A stretch of DNA of 64,000 bases from JAGOEY01 sp017997515 (GTDB taxonomy: Bacteria > Pseudomonadota > Gammaproteobacteria > Burkholderiales > Burkholderiaceae_C), in the NCBI GenBank assembly GCA_026314275.1, contig CP111109.1, positions 3,410,001 through 3,474,000 on the forward strand, in the 5' to 3' direction. The notes beneath the pieces were generated by a model, which did not search any database, had not been told where the DNA came from, and saw nothing but the letters and a program-made list of their open reading frames with translations. Shown here piece by piece: positions 23,054 to 31,675 of the stretch (the stretch's first letter is position 1; each line of letters starts with the position of its first letter). The position numbers and the translations under genes were made by a program.

Positions 23054-24934
23054 CTAAGCAAGGCGCTCCACCCCCAGCGCCTGCGCCAGCCGCAGCTCCA
23101 GCGGCAGCGGCTCACCATGCAGGCGAGCGGCCAGCAACTCACCACACAACACGGCCAGGCTGATGCCGCGTGAGCCCATGGCGGTGCTGAGCCACAGGCC
23201 GGGATACACATGGGCGACGGGCCCCACCAGCGGCAGGCGGTCGTGTGAGGCACAGCGCACCTGGCTCCAGCTGTGCAGTGCTGCGGGGTCGGCAAACACA
23301 CCGGCCAGGTGCTGCGCGGTGCCGGGCAGCAGGGTTTGCAGGCGGGTGAAGTTGGCCTGGTGGTTCCGGGCCTGGGTGGCGGCGTCGGGCACGGGGTCGG
23401 CGCAGCTGCGCTCGAACGTGGCCCCGGCGTACCAGGCCAGCCCGTTGGAGGTGGGCACGGCGGGCACCAGGGTGCCGTCGCCGTTGACCGGGAAGGGCGG
23501 GAAGCAGGTGTCATCACTCCCGTCAGCCGCCCGCAGCCCCCACGACATCTGCCCGCGAATGGGGTGCAGTGGCAGTGGGTGGCCCAACGCGCTGCCAAAC
23601 ACTTTGCCCGATGCACACGCAGCGGCCACCACCACCATGTCGGCGCGGGCCAGCAGCTGGCCGTGGGAGTCCTGCGCCTGCCAGCCATCCGGCTCAGGCA
23701 CCAGCTGCGCCACGGGGGTGTGGGGCACAAAGTGGATGCCGGGCTGTGCCAGCAGGGCCTGTACCAGCTGTGCCGGTTTGATCCAGCCCGCCGGGCTGTG
23801 CCAGCAGCCCACCGCGTCGGGCGGCAGGCCTGCTGCGGCCAGGGTGGTGGCGCTGGCGGGCTGGCTGCTGGCGTTGGTATGGGCTGCTGCACCTATGCCG
23901 GGGGAGTCGTCCACACGGTGTTCCAGCACACCGCTGGGCTGCCAGTCCACACCCTGTGCCAGATGGGTGTGTGCCTGCTGCAGTGTGGCGCGCACCCCGG
24001 CGCGTGACAGGCGCGACAGCAGGCTGTCGTCGGGCGACACATGGGGTGCCAGCACACCCGCAGGCAGGCCGGACGCACCAGTGGCGGGGGCTGCCCCGGC
24101 GTCCAGCACCTGCACCTGCCAGCCACGCCGTGCCAGGCTTGCGGCCACGGAGGCACCGGCCAGCCCGGCCCCGACCACCAGGCAGGTGCCAGGCCGCACA
24201 TCGACCGGCAAGGCGGCCATGCCGGGGGCGCGGCGGGGTTCCCAGCGTGGGTTGAATTCGGCCTGCAGGTTGTCGCGTTTGGGCGGCACACCGGGCACTT
24301 TCTGCACCGTGAAGCCACATTGGCTGAGGCCGTCGCGCACGCTTCGCGCAATCGTCCAGGTGGCCACGCGGGTGCCCCGGCGGCAGCAGCGGGCCACAGC
24401 CTTGAGGGTGTGTTCGTCCCAGATGTCGGGGTTGCGCTGGGGGCTGAAGCCGTCCAGGTAGACCGAATCCGCCGCAAAAAACTGCTCGCGCAGCATGGCT
24501 TTGGCGTCACCCACACACAAGGTCAGCAGCACCTGGCCGTTTTCAAATACCAGTCGGTGAAAGCCCGGCGTCAAGGCATGAAATTGCGCATGGAGCTGCT
24601 CAGCCAGCGGCAGCAGCTCGGGGTGGGCCTGTACCGCCTGCAGCAGGTCGTCCGCGCTGGCAGGGAAGGCTTCGACCGACACAAAGTGCAGCAGCCGGGG
24701 CCGTGCCGGGTCAGCCTTCCAGGCGGCCCAGGTGACCAGGAAGTTCAGGCCCAGGCCAAAGCCGGTTTCCAGAATACGCCACTGCGGCGCACCCGCCCAC
24801 GCCGCTGGCAGGCCGCAGCCGTGCAGAAACACATCGCGGGCCTGGGTCATGCCGCCGGTTTCGCTGCGGTAACGGTCGTTGAAGCGGGGGCTGAAAGGGG
24901 TGCCGTCGGGCAGCCAGTTGATGGGTTCAGACAC
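23054..24934 (-). CDS. mnmC: Bifunctional tRNA-modification enzyme MnmC
   Basis: A 626-residue fusion that completes mnm5s2U at the wobble position of tRNA. The N-terminal methyltransferase half (about 1-235) starts INWLPDGTPFSPRFND and holds ILETGFGLGLNFL and VYLDGFSPQRNPDIW. The C-terminal FAD-dependent half starts CLVVGAGLAGASVAASLARR and ends WLSTAMGSRGISLAVLCGE. Both halves are intact. It lies 18 bp after yggX and is probably co-transcribed with it; it looks like a housekeeping pair inside the sulfur block. Confidence 0.94.
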   Translation of the reverse strand: MSEPINWLPDGTPFSPRFNDRYRSETGGMTQARDVFLHGCGLPAAWAGAPQWRILETGFGLGLNFLVTWAAWKADPARPRLLHFVSVEAFPASADDLLQAVQAHPELLPLAEQLHAQFHALTPGFHRLVFENGQVLLTLCVGDAKAMLREQFFAADSVYLDGFSPQRNPDIWDEHTLKAVARCCRRGTRVATWTIARSVRDGLSQCGFTVQKVPGVPPKRDNLQAEFNPRWEPRRAPGMAALPVDVRPGTCLVVGAGLAGASVAASLARRGWQVQVLDAGAAPATGASGLPAGVLAPHVSPDDSLLSRLSRAGVRATLQQAHTHLAQGVDWQPSGVLEHRVDDSPGIGAAAHTNASSQPASATTLAAAGLPPDAVGCWHSPAGWIKPAQLVQALLAQPGIHFVPHTPVAQLVPEPDGWQAQDSHGQLLARADMVVVAAACASGKVFGSALGHPLPLHPIRGQMSWGLRAADGSDDTCFPPFPVNGDGTLVPAVPTSNGLAWYAGATFERSCADPVPDAATQARNHQANFTRLQTLLPGTAQHLAGVFADPAALHSWSQVRCASHDRLPLVGPVAHVYPGLWLSTAMGSRGISLAVLCGELLAARLHGEPLPLELRLAQALGVERLA

Positions 24935-24952
24935 CAGCGGGGCAGGAGGATG

Positions 24953-25225
24953 TCAGGCCGCCGGAGGAACGTAGCCTTGCACGACGTCGGCGCCGTCACC
25001 AAAGAAGTGTTTTTCCATCTGGCGCTTCAGGTATTCACGGGCGCGTTGGTCGGCCAGGTTCAGGCGGTTTTCGTTCACCAGCATGGTTTGCTGCTTCATC
25101 CAGTCGGCCCAGGCCTGTTTACTCACACTTTCCCAGAGCTTCTTGCCCAGCTCACCAGGGTAGGGTGGGAAGTCGAGTCCCTCGGCTTCCGTGCCGAGTT
25201 TGATGCAGTTGACCATACGTGCCAT
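24953..25225 (-). CDS. yggX: Probable Fe(2+)-trafficking protein YggX
   Basis: A 90-residue protein beginning MARMVNCIKLGTEAEGLDFP, with YPGELGKKLWESVSKQAW and QMEKHFFG. It is the full length of the YggX family, which protects Fe-S clusters under oxidative stress. The conserved N-terminal cysteine is present. It is divergent from the sulfate-binding protein gene. Confidence 0.95.
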   Translation of the reverse strand: MARMVNCIKLGTEAEGLDFPPYPGELGKKLWESVSKQAWADWMKQQTMLVNENRLNLADQRAREYLKRQMEKHFFGDGADVVQGYVPPAA

Positions 25226-25358
25226 GTGTGTACCTTTGGTGCCCTTGTGGATGGGCTTAGATGTTTTTCGAATAACAAACTGAAAACTCAGTCGTTCCAG
25301 TTTTGGTTCAGGGCTTCCAGAATCCGTGGCATTGCTTCACAACACCACTGAGAAACCC

Positions 25359-26384
25359 ATGACCATTCGCCGCAACTTTATCAAGTTTCCTCTCGCTGCC
25401 GCCGTGGCCAGCGTCTTGACCCTGTCCGCCGTACCGGCGTTGGCACAGCAGGTCAACCTGCTCAACGTGTCGTACGACCCGACGCGTGAGTTGTACGTCG
25501 AGTACAACGCGGCCTTTGCCAAACACTGGAAGGCCAAATCGGGCCAGGACGTGGCAATCAAACAATCGCACGGTGGCTCGGGCAAACAAGCCCGCTCCAT
25601 CATTGACGGCATCGACGCCGACGTGGCCACTCTGGCGCTGGGCGGTGACATTGACGCACTGGTCACCAACGGTGGCCTGCTCAAGGCCGACTGGCAAAAA
25701 CGCCTGCCGCTCAACTCGGCACCTTACACCTCGACCATCGTGTTCCTGGTCAAAAAGGGCAACCCCAAGGGCCTGAAGGACTGGGACGACCTGATCAAGC
25801 CCGGCGTGCAGGTCATCACCCCCAACCCCAAGACGTCGGGCGGTGCGCGCTGGAACTACCTGGCCGCGTGGGAATTCGCCAAGCACAAGAATGGCGGCAG
25901 TGACGCCAAGGCCAAGGAATTTGTGGGCAACCTGTTCAAGAACGTGCCGGTGCTCGACACGGGTGCCCGTGGCTCCACCATCACCTTTGTGCAGCGTGGT
26001 GTGGGTGATGTGTTGCTGGCCTGGGAAAACGAGGCTTTCCTGGCGCTGAAGGAGTTTGGCCCGGACAAGTTTGAAATCGTGGCTCCGTCGCTCTCGATCC
26101 TGGCCGAGCCCAGTGTGGCTGTGGTCGACAAGGTGGTGGACCGCAAGGGCACCCGTGCCGTGGCCGAGGAATACCTGAAGCACCTGTACTCCGACGAAGG
26201 CCAGGACATTGCAGGCCGCAACTTCTACCGCCCCACGTCGGAAAAGGCCAAGGCCAAGTACGACAAGCAGTTCGCCAAGATCTCGCTGTTCACCATTGAC
26301 CAGGCTTTTGGTGGCTGGGCCAAAGCGGGCAAGGCGCACTTTGCGGATGGCGGCTCGTTCGACCAGATTTACACGAATAAGTAA
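25359..26384 (+). CDS. sbp: Sulfate ABC transporter substrate-binding protein
   Basis: A 341-residue periplasmic protein of the Sbp/CysP family. The signal peptide ends VPALAQ; the mature part has LLNVSYDPTRELYVEYNAAF, KQSHGGSGKQARSIIDG, VITPNPKTSGGARWNYLAAW and the C-terminal ISLFTIDQAFGGW. These are the diagnostic sulfate-binding segments. No cysTWA permease genes are adjacent. ATG 25359 is preferred over an in-frame start 33 bases upstream because the signal peptide starts there. Repeat B lies just downstream. Confidence 0.93.
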   Translation: MTIRRNFIKFPLAAAVASVLTLSAVPALAQQVNLLNVSYDPTRELYVEYNAAFAKHWKAKSGQDVAIKQSHGGSGKQARSIIDGIDADVATLALGGDIDALVTNGGLLKADWQKRLPLNSAPYTSTIVFLVKKGNPKGLKDWDDLIKPGVQVITPNPKTSGGARWNYLAAWEFAKHKNGGSDAKAKEFVGNLFKNVPVLDTGARGSTITFVQRGVGDVLLAWENEAFLALKEFGPDKFEIVAPSLSILAEPSVAVVDKVVDRKGTRAVAEEYLKHLYSDEGQDIAGRNFYRPTSEKAKAKYDKQFAKISLFTIDQAFGGWAKAGKAHFADGGSFDQIYTNK

Positions 26385-26387
26385 GTA

Positions 26388-26530
26388 CACCCCCAGGCTT
26401 CGCGGACTTGCGTATCCGCTACTCCTACCCCCTTGCAGGGGGCAACACCAGCGGCCTGGCAGAGCCAGTTCCGCGGTGTTTGCTGGATGACGTGCTTGTG
26501 CTTCGCACTTTGCACGCGGTTCGGCACCCA
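26388..26530 (+). repeat. Dispersed repeat B, copy 2
   Basis: It begins ACACCCCCAGGCTTCGCGGA and contains CCCCCTTGCAGGGGGC and then ACCAGCGGCCTGGCAGAGCC. It occupies nearly the whole sbp-ssuE gap. Confidence 0.85.
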
Positions 26531-26568
26531 CAGTTTTGTTTTTTTATAACCAGATAAGCCTCTTCACC

Positions 26569-27150
26569 ATGACGGTACTTTTGATTGCGGGTAGTCCTTC
26601 GGAGCGTTCGCGTTCTGCGGCTTTGCTGGATGCGGCGGGGCAGCGGTTGGCGGGGCGGGGGGCGCATCTGGACCAGGTGCACATCCGTGACCTGTCGCCA
26701 CAGGCCTTGTTGCTGGCCGATGTGACCCACCGCAGTGTGAGCCAGGCCATTGACCAGGTGGCGCGGGCGCAGGCCATTGTGGTGGCCACGCCGGTGTACA
26801 AGGCGGCTTACAGCGGGTTTTTGAAGGTGTTTCTGGACCTGTTGCCGCAGTCTGCGTTCAAGGACAAACTGGTGCTGCCGCTGGCCACCGGTGGCAGCCC
26901 GCACCACATGCTGGCGCTGGACTACGCGCTGCGCCCGGTGCTGCAGTCACTCGGCGCGCGGCACATCCTGCCGGGCATTTATGCCACCGAGGCACAGATC
27001 ACGCTGACCCCCGAGGGGGCCTACAACGTGAATGCAGACATTGCCCTGCGCCTGGACGACGCGGTGTCGGCGCTGGCTGCGGCCGGCCTGCGCTCACCCG
27101 CCAGCGGTTTCGAGCCGATCCATTTCTCGCGCGTGCGATGTAGCGTTTGA
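26569..27150 (+). CDS. ssuE: NADPH-dependent FMN reductase SsuE
   Basis: A 193-residue flavodoxin-like reductase supplying FMNH2 to the SsuD monooxygenase. It shows the phosphate-binding LLIAGSPSERSRSAALL, ATPVYKAAYSGFLKVFLDLL and LPLATGGSPHHMLALDYALRP. It heads the sulfonate cluster. ATG 26569 is chosen since the flavin-binding strand starts there; an ATG 33 bases upstream lies in repeat-derived sequence. Confidence 0.9.
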   Translation: MTVLLIAGSPSERSRSAALLDAAGQRLAGRGAHLDQVHIRDLSPQALLLADVTHRSVSQAIDQVARAQAIVVATPVYKAAYSGFLKVFLDLLPQSAFKDKLVLPLATGGSPHHMLALDYALRPVLQSLGARHILPGIYATEAQITLTPEGAYNVNADIALRLDDAVSALAAAGLRSPASGFEPIHFSRVRCSV

Positions 27151-27269
27151 CATGCGGCGGTACTGCACCGCAACCGATTTCTTCGCCCTTGTGAACAGGC
27201 CCTGAGCAGGGCCGGGGCGCAGCTTTGCCTCCGTTTTTTGTCCGAACCGTTTTTGATCAAGGATTTGCC

Positions 27270-28277
27270 ATGACCCTCGCCCATTCCTCCACGCCACGGC
27301 GTTGGCCCCAAACCCTGCGAAATCTCGGTATTGGTGCTGTGGTGGTGGCTGCTGCCACGCTGATCACCACCTTTTTGGCCATGCCGGTGGCGCAGGCCCA
27401 GAGCAAGCCCGAGTTGCGTATTGGTTACCAGAAGTCGGCCAGCCTGTTTGTTCTGCAAAAGGCCCAGGGCTCGCTGGAAAAACGCCTGGCCCCACTGGGT
27501 TTTGGTGTGAAGTGGGTGGAATTTCCAGCGGGCCCCCAATTGCTGGATGGCCTGAACGTGGGTGCGGTGGACGTGGGTTATGTGGGTGAAGCGCCGACTA
27601 TCTTTGCACAGGCCGCAGGAGCCAAGTTCATCTACATCGGCAACGACCCGGCAGCGCCACAGGCCGAAGCGATTCTGGTGACCAAGGATTCCCCCATCAA
27701 AACGGTGGCCGACCTGAAGGGCAAGAAGGTTGCGCTGAACAAGGGCAGCAACGTGCACTACCTGTTGGTCAAACAGCTGGAGAAACACGGCCTGAAGATC
27801 ACCGACATCCAGCCCATCTACCTGGCACCCGCTGACGGCCGTGCCGCTTTCGAGAGCAAAAACGTGGACGCCTGGGTGATCTGGGATCCGTTCCAGGCTG
27901 CGGCAGAAAAAGCCACCGGTGCCCGTGTGCTGGCCGACGGCACGCCCAATGTGGTGAACAACTACCAGTACTACCTGGGTGAGAGGGGTTTTGTCACTAA
28001 AAACCCCAAGGTGATCGAAGCCCTGTTTGAAGACTCTGTCACCCAGGGCATCTGGCTCAAGAAGAACCTGCGCCAGGCCGCCGAACTGATTGCACCGCTG
28101 CAAGGCCTGCCGGTGGACGTGGTGGAGCTGGCACTGCGCCGGTATGAGTTCAACGTCAAACCGATCAGTGCCGCGGTGGCCGCTGACCAGCAGCGTATTG
28201 CCGACACCTTTTTCGAACTCAAGCTGATTCCGAAACCCATCAAGGTCAGCGACGCGATTGTTCGTGCGCAACCCTGA
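27270..28277 (+). CDS. ssuA: Sulfonate ABC transporter substrate-binding protein SsuA, paralogue 1
   Basis: A 335-residue periplasmic protein with a long signal region ending MPVAQAQ. The mature protein shows LRIGYQKSASLFVLQKAQGS, DVGYVGEAPTIFAQAAGA, KKVALNKGSNVHYLLVKQLE and VDAWVIWDPFQAAAEKATGA, the family hallmarks. It delivers alkanesulfonates to SsuBC. The next gene is a second, similar SsuA; the two products share KGSNVHY and WVIWDPF but differ in the ligand-facing IGYQKSASLF versus IGHQKGLLSL stretch. Confidence 0.92.
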   Translation: MTLAHSSTPRRWPQTLRNLGIGAVVVAAATLITTFLAMPVAQAQSKPELRIGYQKSASLFVLQKAQGSLEKRLAPLGFGVKWVEFPAGPQLLDGLNVGAVDVGYVGEAPTIFAQAAGAKFIYIGNDPAAPQAEAILVTKDSPIKTVADLKGKKVALNKGSNVHYLLVKQLEKHGLKITDIQPIYLAPADGRAAFESKNVDAWVIWDPFQAAAEKATGARVLADGTPNVVNNYQYYLGERGFVTKNPKVIEALFEDSVTQGIWLKKNLRQAAELIAPLQGLPVDVVELALRRYEFNVKPISAAVAADQQRIADTFFELKLIPKPIKVSDAIVRAQP

Positions 28278-28305
28278 TCGCTCCCGTCCAGCGAAGGAAC
28301 ACACC

Positions 28306-29271
28306 ATGTCCCATTTTTCTTCCCAGCGCCGCCGCCTTGTGCAGGGCGCAGTCACCGCCATCACATTGCCGTCATTGGCATCGTTCTCCGCGTTGGCCCA
28401 AGGCACTCCGCGTGAGTTGCGTATCGGCCACCAGAAAGGCCTGCTGAGTTTGCTCAAGGGCCGTGGCACCCTGGAAAAACGCCTGGCCCCCCTGGGTGTG
28501 ACCGTCAAGTGGACCGAGTTCACGGCCGGGCCCGTGCAGCTGGAGGCCCTGAACGTCGGTTCCATCGACTTCGGCGACGTGGGTGAAGCGCCCCCGATTT
28601 TTGCCCAGGCCGCCGGTGCCCCGCTGGCCTACGTGGGGGCCACCGTGCCACGCCCCGCATCCGAAGCGGTGCTGGTGCCCAAGGGTTCCGCCATCAAGAC
28701 GGTGGCCGACCTGAAGGGCAAGAAGATTGCGCTGAACAAGGGCAGCAACGTGCATTACTTTCTGGTGAAGCTGCTCGAAAAACATGGCCTGACCTACGCC
28801 GACGTGAACCCTGTGTTCCTGCCACCGTCCGACGCCCGTGCGGCATTTGAAAAGGGCTCGGTCGATGCCTGGGTGATCTGGGACCCGTTCCTTGCTGCCG
28901 CCGAGAAGGCGCTGGACGCCACGGTGCTGGCAGATGCCACCGGCGTGGTGGGCAACCGCGCTTACTACTTCTCGTCACTGGGGTATGTCGACAAAAACGC
29001 CGATGTGCTCAAAGTGGTGATTGAAGAGCTGGACAAGGTGGACCAGTGGGGTGCCGCCAACCGCAGCGCGCTGGCAGCTGAGTTGTCGCAGCTGTTTGGC
29101 ATTCCACGGCCCGTGCTGGAGCTGTTGGTGTCCCGCCAGAAGTTTGGCACCACGCCCATCACCAAAGCCATCCTGGGTGAACAGCAAAAAATTGCCGACA
29201 CCTTTTTCGACCTGAAGCTGATCCCCAAGCGCATCAACGTGCTGGAAGCCGCGGCGGCAGGTTTGGCCTGA
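28306..29271 (+). CDS. ssuA: Sulfonate ABC transporter substrate-binding protein SsuA, paralogue 2
   Basis: A 321-residue paralogue of the preceding gene, with its own signal peptide (twin-arginine-like RRRLVQGAVTAITLPSLA, cleavage near SALAQ). It contains LRIGHQKGLLSLLKGRG, SIDFGDVGEAPPIFAQAAGA, KKIALNKGSNVHYFLVKLLE and AWVIWDPFLAAAEKALDA. The start 28306 follows the ssuA-1 stop by 28 bases with AAGGA upstream. A tandem duplication with divergence suggests a wider sulfonate range (inference). Confidence 0.92.
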   Translation: MSHFSSQRRRLVQGAVTAITLPSLASFSALAQGTPRELRIGHQKGLLSLLKGRGTLEKRLAPLGVTVKWTEFTAGPVQLEALNVGSIDFGDVGEAPPIFAQAAGAPLAYVGATVPRPASEAVLVPKGSAIKTVADLKGKKIALNKGSNVHYFLVKLLEKHGLTYADVNPVFLPPSDARAAFEKGSVDAWVIWDPFLAAAEKALDATVLADATGVVGNRAYYFSSLGYVDKNADVLKVVIEELDKVDQWGAANRSALAAELSQLFGIPRPVLELLVSRQKFGTTPITKAILGEQQKIADTFFDLKLIPKRINVLEAAAAGLA

Positions 29272-29281
29272 AGGACACACC

Positions 29282-29503
29282 ATGACCGAGCCACACCACA
29301 TCCCCAGCGCCTTGCGCGACCAAGCCACACGGGTGCTTGCCACCACCGTACACGCCTGGGGTGTGCCGGTGCTATCCATCCAACCCACGCCATGCCCACC
29401 GCGCAAGCGGTTCGGCACCACACGGGCGGCACGTGCAGCCCGGCGTATGCACCGTGCACTGTCCGCCCAGGCGTCGGTAGGTGGTTTGTTTTTTGCGATT
29501 TGA
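29282..29503 (+). CDS. Possible small protein between ssuA and ssuD
   Basis: A 73-codon frame that starts 10 bases after the ssuA-2 stop with GAAGGA upstream and ends 12 bases before ssuD. The product is basic and arginine-rich (RKRFGTTRAARAARRMHRA) with no recognised family. Position and spacing favour translation, but the composition is weak, so it may be a spacer. Confidence 0.3.
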   Translation: MTEPHHIPSALRDQATRVLATTVHAWGVPVLSIQPTPCPPRKRFGTTRAARAARRMHRALSAQASVGGLFFAI

Positions 29504-29515
29504 CGGAGTCTGACG

Positions 29516-30697
29516 ATGCAAGTTTTTTGGTTTCTCCCCACCCATGGCGATAGCCGTTACCTGGGCACCAGTGAAGGTGCGCGCCAGGTGGACTTGGGTT
29601 ACCTGCAGCAGGTGGCCGGTGCGGCAGACCGGCTGGGGTATGAAGGCGTGTTGATCCCCACCGGGCGGTCGTGTGAAGACCCGTGGGTCATCGCGTCGAG
29701 CCTGATTGGTGCCACCCAGCGCCTGAAATTTCTGGTGGCCGTGCGCCCCGGCCTGCACGAGCCCGCACTGGCCGCGCGCATGGCCGCGACGTTTGACCGC
29801 CTGTCTGGCGGTCGCCTGCTGGTGAACCTGGTGACCGGTGGTGACCAGGCCGAGCTGGAAGGTGACGGCGTGTTCCTGGACCACGCTGCGCGTTACGAAC
29901 AGTCCGCCGAGTTCATTCGCATCTGGCGCGAGATTCTGGCCCGCAGCCACGGCGGTGAGGCCTACGATTTTGAGGGCAAACACCTGCGTGTCAAAGGCGC
30001 CAAGCTGTTTTACCCACCCGTGCAAAAGCCGCATCCCCCGGTGTACTTCGGTGGTTCGTCGGCTGCGGCCCACGACCTGGCTGCCGAGCAGGTGGATGCG
30101 TACCTGACCTGGGGTGAGCCCCCGGCAGAGGTTGCGAAGAAGGTCGCTGACGTGCGCGCACGTGCGGCAAAACTGGGCCGCACCGTCAAGTTCGGCATCC
30201 GACTGCACGTCATCGTGCGCGAGACCGAAGACGAAGCCTGGCGTGCCGCTGAGAGCCTGATCAGCCGCCTGGACGACGACACGGTGGCCCGTGCACAGGC
30301 CGCGTTTGCAAAGATGGATTCCGAAGGCCAGCGCCGTATGGCCGCGTTGCACCAGGGCGGCAGCAAACGCACCCGTGCCGAGCTGGAAATCAGCCCCAAC
30401 CTGTGGGCCGGTGTGGGCTTGGTGCGCGGTGGTGCGGGCACGGCGCTGGTGGGGGATGCCAAAACGGTGGCCGCACGTATCGAGGAATACGCCGACCTGG
30501 GCATCGACACCTTTGTGTTGTCCGGTTACCCGCACCTGGAAGAAGCCTACCGCTTTGCCGAGCTGGTGTTCCCGCTGCTGCCACGCCGTGTGCAGAACAC
30601 ATTGCAGAGCAAAGCCCCCGGCACCACGCTGAGTGGCCCGTTTGGCGAAGTGGTGGCCAATGTCTTTGCACCGTCGCTGCGTGTGGCGCAAAGCTGA
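29516..30697 (+). CDS. ssuD: FMNH2-dependent alkanesulfonate monooxygenase SsuD
   Basis: A 393-residue luciferase-fold enzyme that cleaves alkanesulfonates to aldehyde and sulfite. Landmarks are MQVFWFLPTHGDSRYLGTSE, FLVAVRPGLHEPALAARMAA, the RLLVNLVTGGD phosphate site and FVLSGYPHLEEAYRFAELV. Length and ends match the family. It needs FMNH2 from SsuE in the same cluster. Confidence 0.97.
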   Translation: MQVFWFLPTHGDSRYLGTSEGARQVDLGYLQQVAGAADRLGYEGVLIPTGRSCEDPWVIASSLIGATQRLKFLVAVRPGLHEPALAARMAATFDRLSGGRLLVNLVTGGDQAELEGDGVFLDHAARYEQSAEFIRIWREILARSHGGEAYDFEGKHLRVKGAKLFYPPVQKPHPPVYFGGSSAAAHDLAAEQVDAYLTWGEPPAEVAKKVADVRARAAKLGRTVKFGIRLHVIVRETEDEAWRAAESLISRLDDDTVARAQAAFAKMDSEGQRRMAALHQGGSKRTRAELEISPNLWAGVGLVRGGAGTALVGDAKTVAARIEEYADLGIDTFVLSGYPHLEEAYRFAELVFPLLPRRVQNTLQSKAPGTTLSGPFGEVVANVFAPSLRVAQS

Positions 30698-30712
30698 AAA
30701 GGTGTACGCCAT

Positions 30713-31612
30713 ATGAATACCCAAGTCCGCGAACTCCAGGTCACCCCCATGCCCGACACCAGCAACGACGCTCCTTCTTTTTCTACCACCGACCCAGCGC
30801 AGCAGACCCCCTGGCGCGACAGCGCGACCGGCAGTTTTGTGCGCAATGTGGCGGGCCGCCTGGTGCCCTGGCTGCTGCCGGTGGGCCTGGTGGTGTTCTG
30901 GCAAATTGCCTCGTCGCTGGGCTGGCTGTCGACCCGTGTGCTGCCCGCGCCGGTGGACGTGGCCCGCGCCTTCTGGACGCTGGCGCTGTCGGGTGAGTTG
31001 TGGGTGCATGTCAAGGTCAGCGCCGGGCGCGCCCTGGCGGGGCTGGCGATTGGCGGCGGGCTGGGCCTGGCGCTGGGTTTGCTGACGGGCTCTGCCCGCT
31101 GGGCAGAGGCCTTGTTCGATTCGAGTGTGCAGATGGTGCGCAACATCCCTGCGCTGGCGCTGATTCCGCTGGTGATCCTGTGGTTTGGGATTGACGAGTC
31201 GGCCAAGCTGTTTTTGATTGCGGTGTCGGTGTTCTTCCCGATTTACCTCAACACCTTTCACGGCATCCGCAACGTGGACCCGGGCCTGATCGAGATGGGC
31301 CTCACCTACGGTCTGTCGCGCTGGGGCCTGTACCGCGAGGTGATCCTGCCGGGTGCCATGTCGTCCATCCTGGTGGGGTTGCGATTTTCGCTGGGGCTGA
31401 TGTGGGTGATTTTGATCGTGGCCGAGACCATCTCCGCGCAGTCAGGCATCGGTTACCTGACCATGAACGCCCGCGAGTTTTTGCAGACCGACATCGTGCT
31501 GGTGGGCATCCTGCTGTACGCCTTGCTGGGCAAGCTGGCTGACCTGTTTGCCCGCGGCCTGGAGCGGTATTGGCTGCGCTGGCACCCTGGATACCAGCAG
31601 GCGGGCGCATGA
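30713..31612 (+). CDS. ssuC: Sulfonate ABC transporter permease SsuC
   Basis: A 299-residue inner-membrane protein with six or so hydrophobic segments and the BPD_transp_1 loop EMGLTYGLSRWGLYREVILP (EAA motif). A ~45-residue hydrophilic N-terminal stretch precedes the first membrane helix, so a start nearer an internal ATG is possible. It lies 15 bp after ssuD. Confidence 0.93.
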   Translation: MNTQVRELQVTPMPDTSNDAPSFSTTDPAQQTPWRDSATGSFVRNVAGRLVPWLLPVGLVVFWQIASSLGWLSTRVLPAPVDVARAFWTLALSGELWVHVKVSAGRALAGLAIGGGLGLALGLLTGSARWAEALFDSSVQMVRNIPALALIPLVILWFGIDESAKLFLIAVSVFFPIYLNTFHGIRNVDPGLIEMGLTYGLSRWGLYREVILPGAMSSILVGLRFSLGLMWVILIVAETISAQSGIGYLTMNAREFLQTDIVLVGILLYALLGKLADLFARGLERYWLRWHPGYQQAGA

Positions 31613-31617
31613 ATTTC

Positions 31618-31675
31618 ACTATTTCAAATTTGATAGCAGGCTACGCCCTATCCGTGTACGCAGGAGCCCATTTTG
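31618..31675 (+). repeat. Dispersed mini-repeat A, copy between ssuC and ssuB
   Basis: Plus strand AAATTTGATAGCAGGCTACG, TACGCAGGAGCCCATTTTGA. The family tail (here AGGAGCCCATTTTGA) supplies the Shine-Dalgarno AGGAG at 31662-31666 and the TTG start of ssuB. Confidence 0.75.

Noticed and set aside
27021..28565. 514-codon minus-strand frame over ssuE and ssuA
   Set aside because: Shadow of the plus-strand genes, which have signal peptides and conserved motifs.
29372..31261. 629-codon open frame on the minus strand over ssuD and ssuC
   Set aside because: Glu/His/Gln-rich shadow of ssuD; no start signal and no recognisable family.
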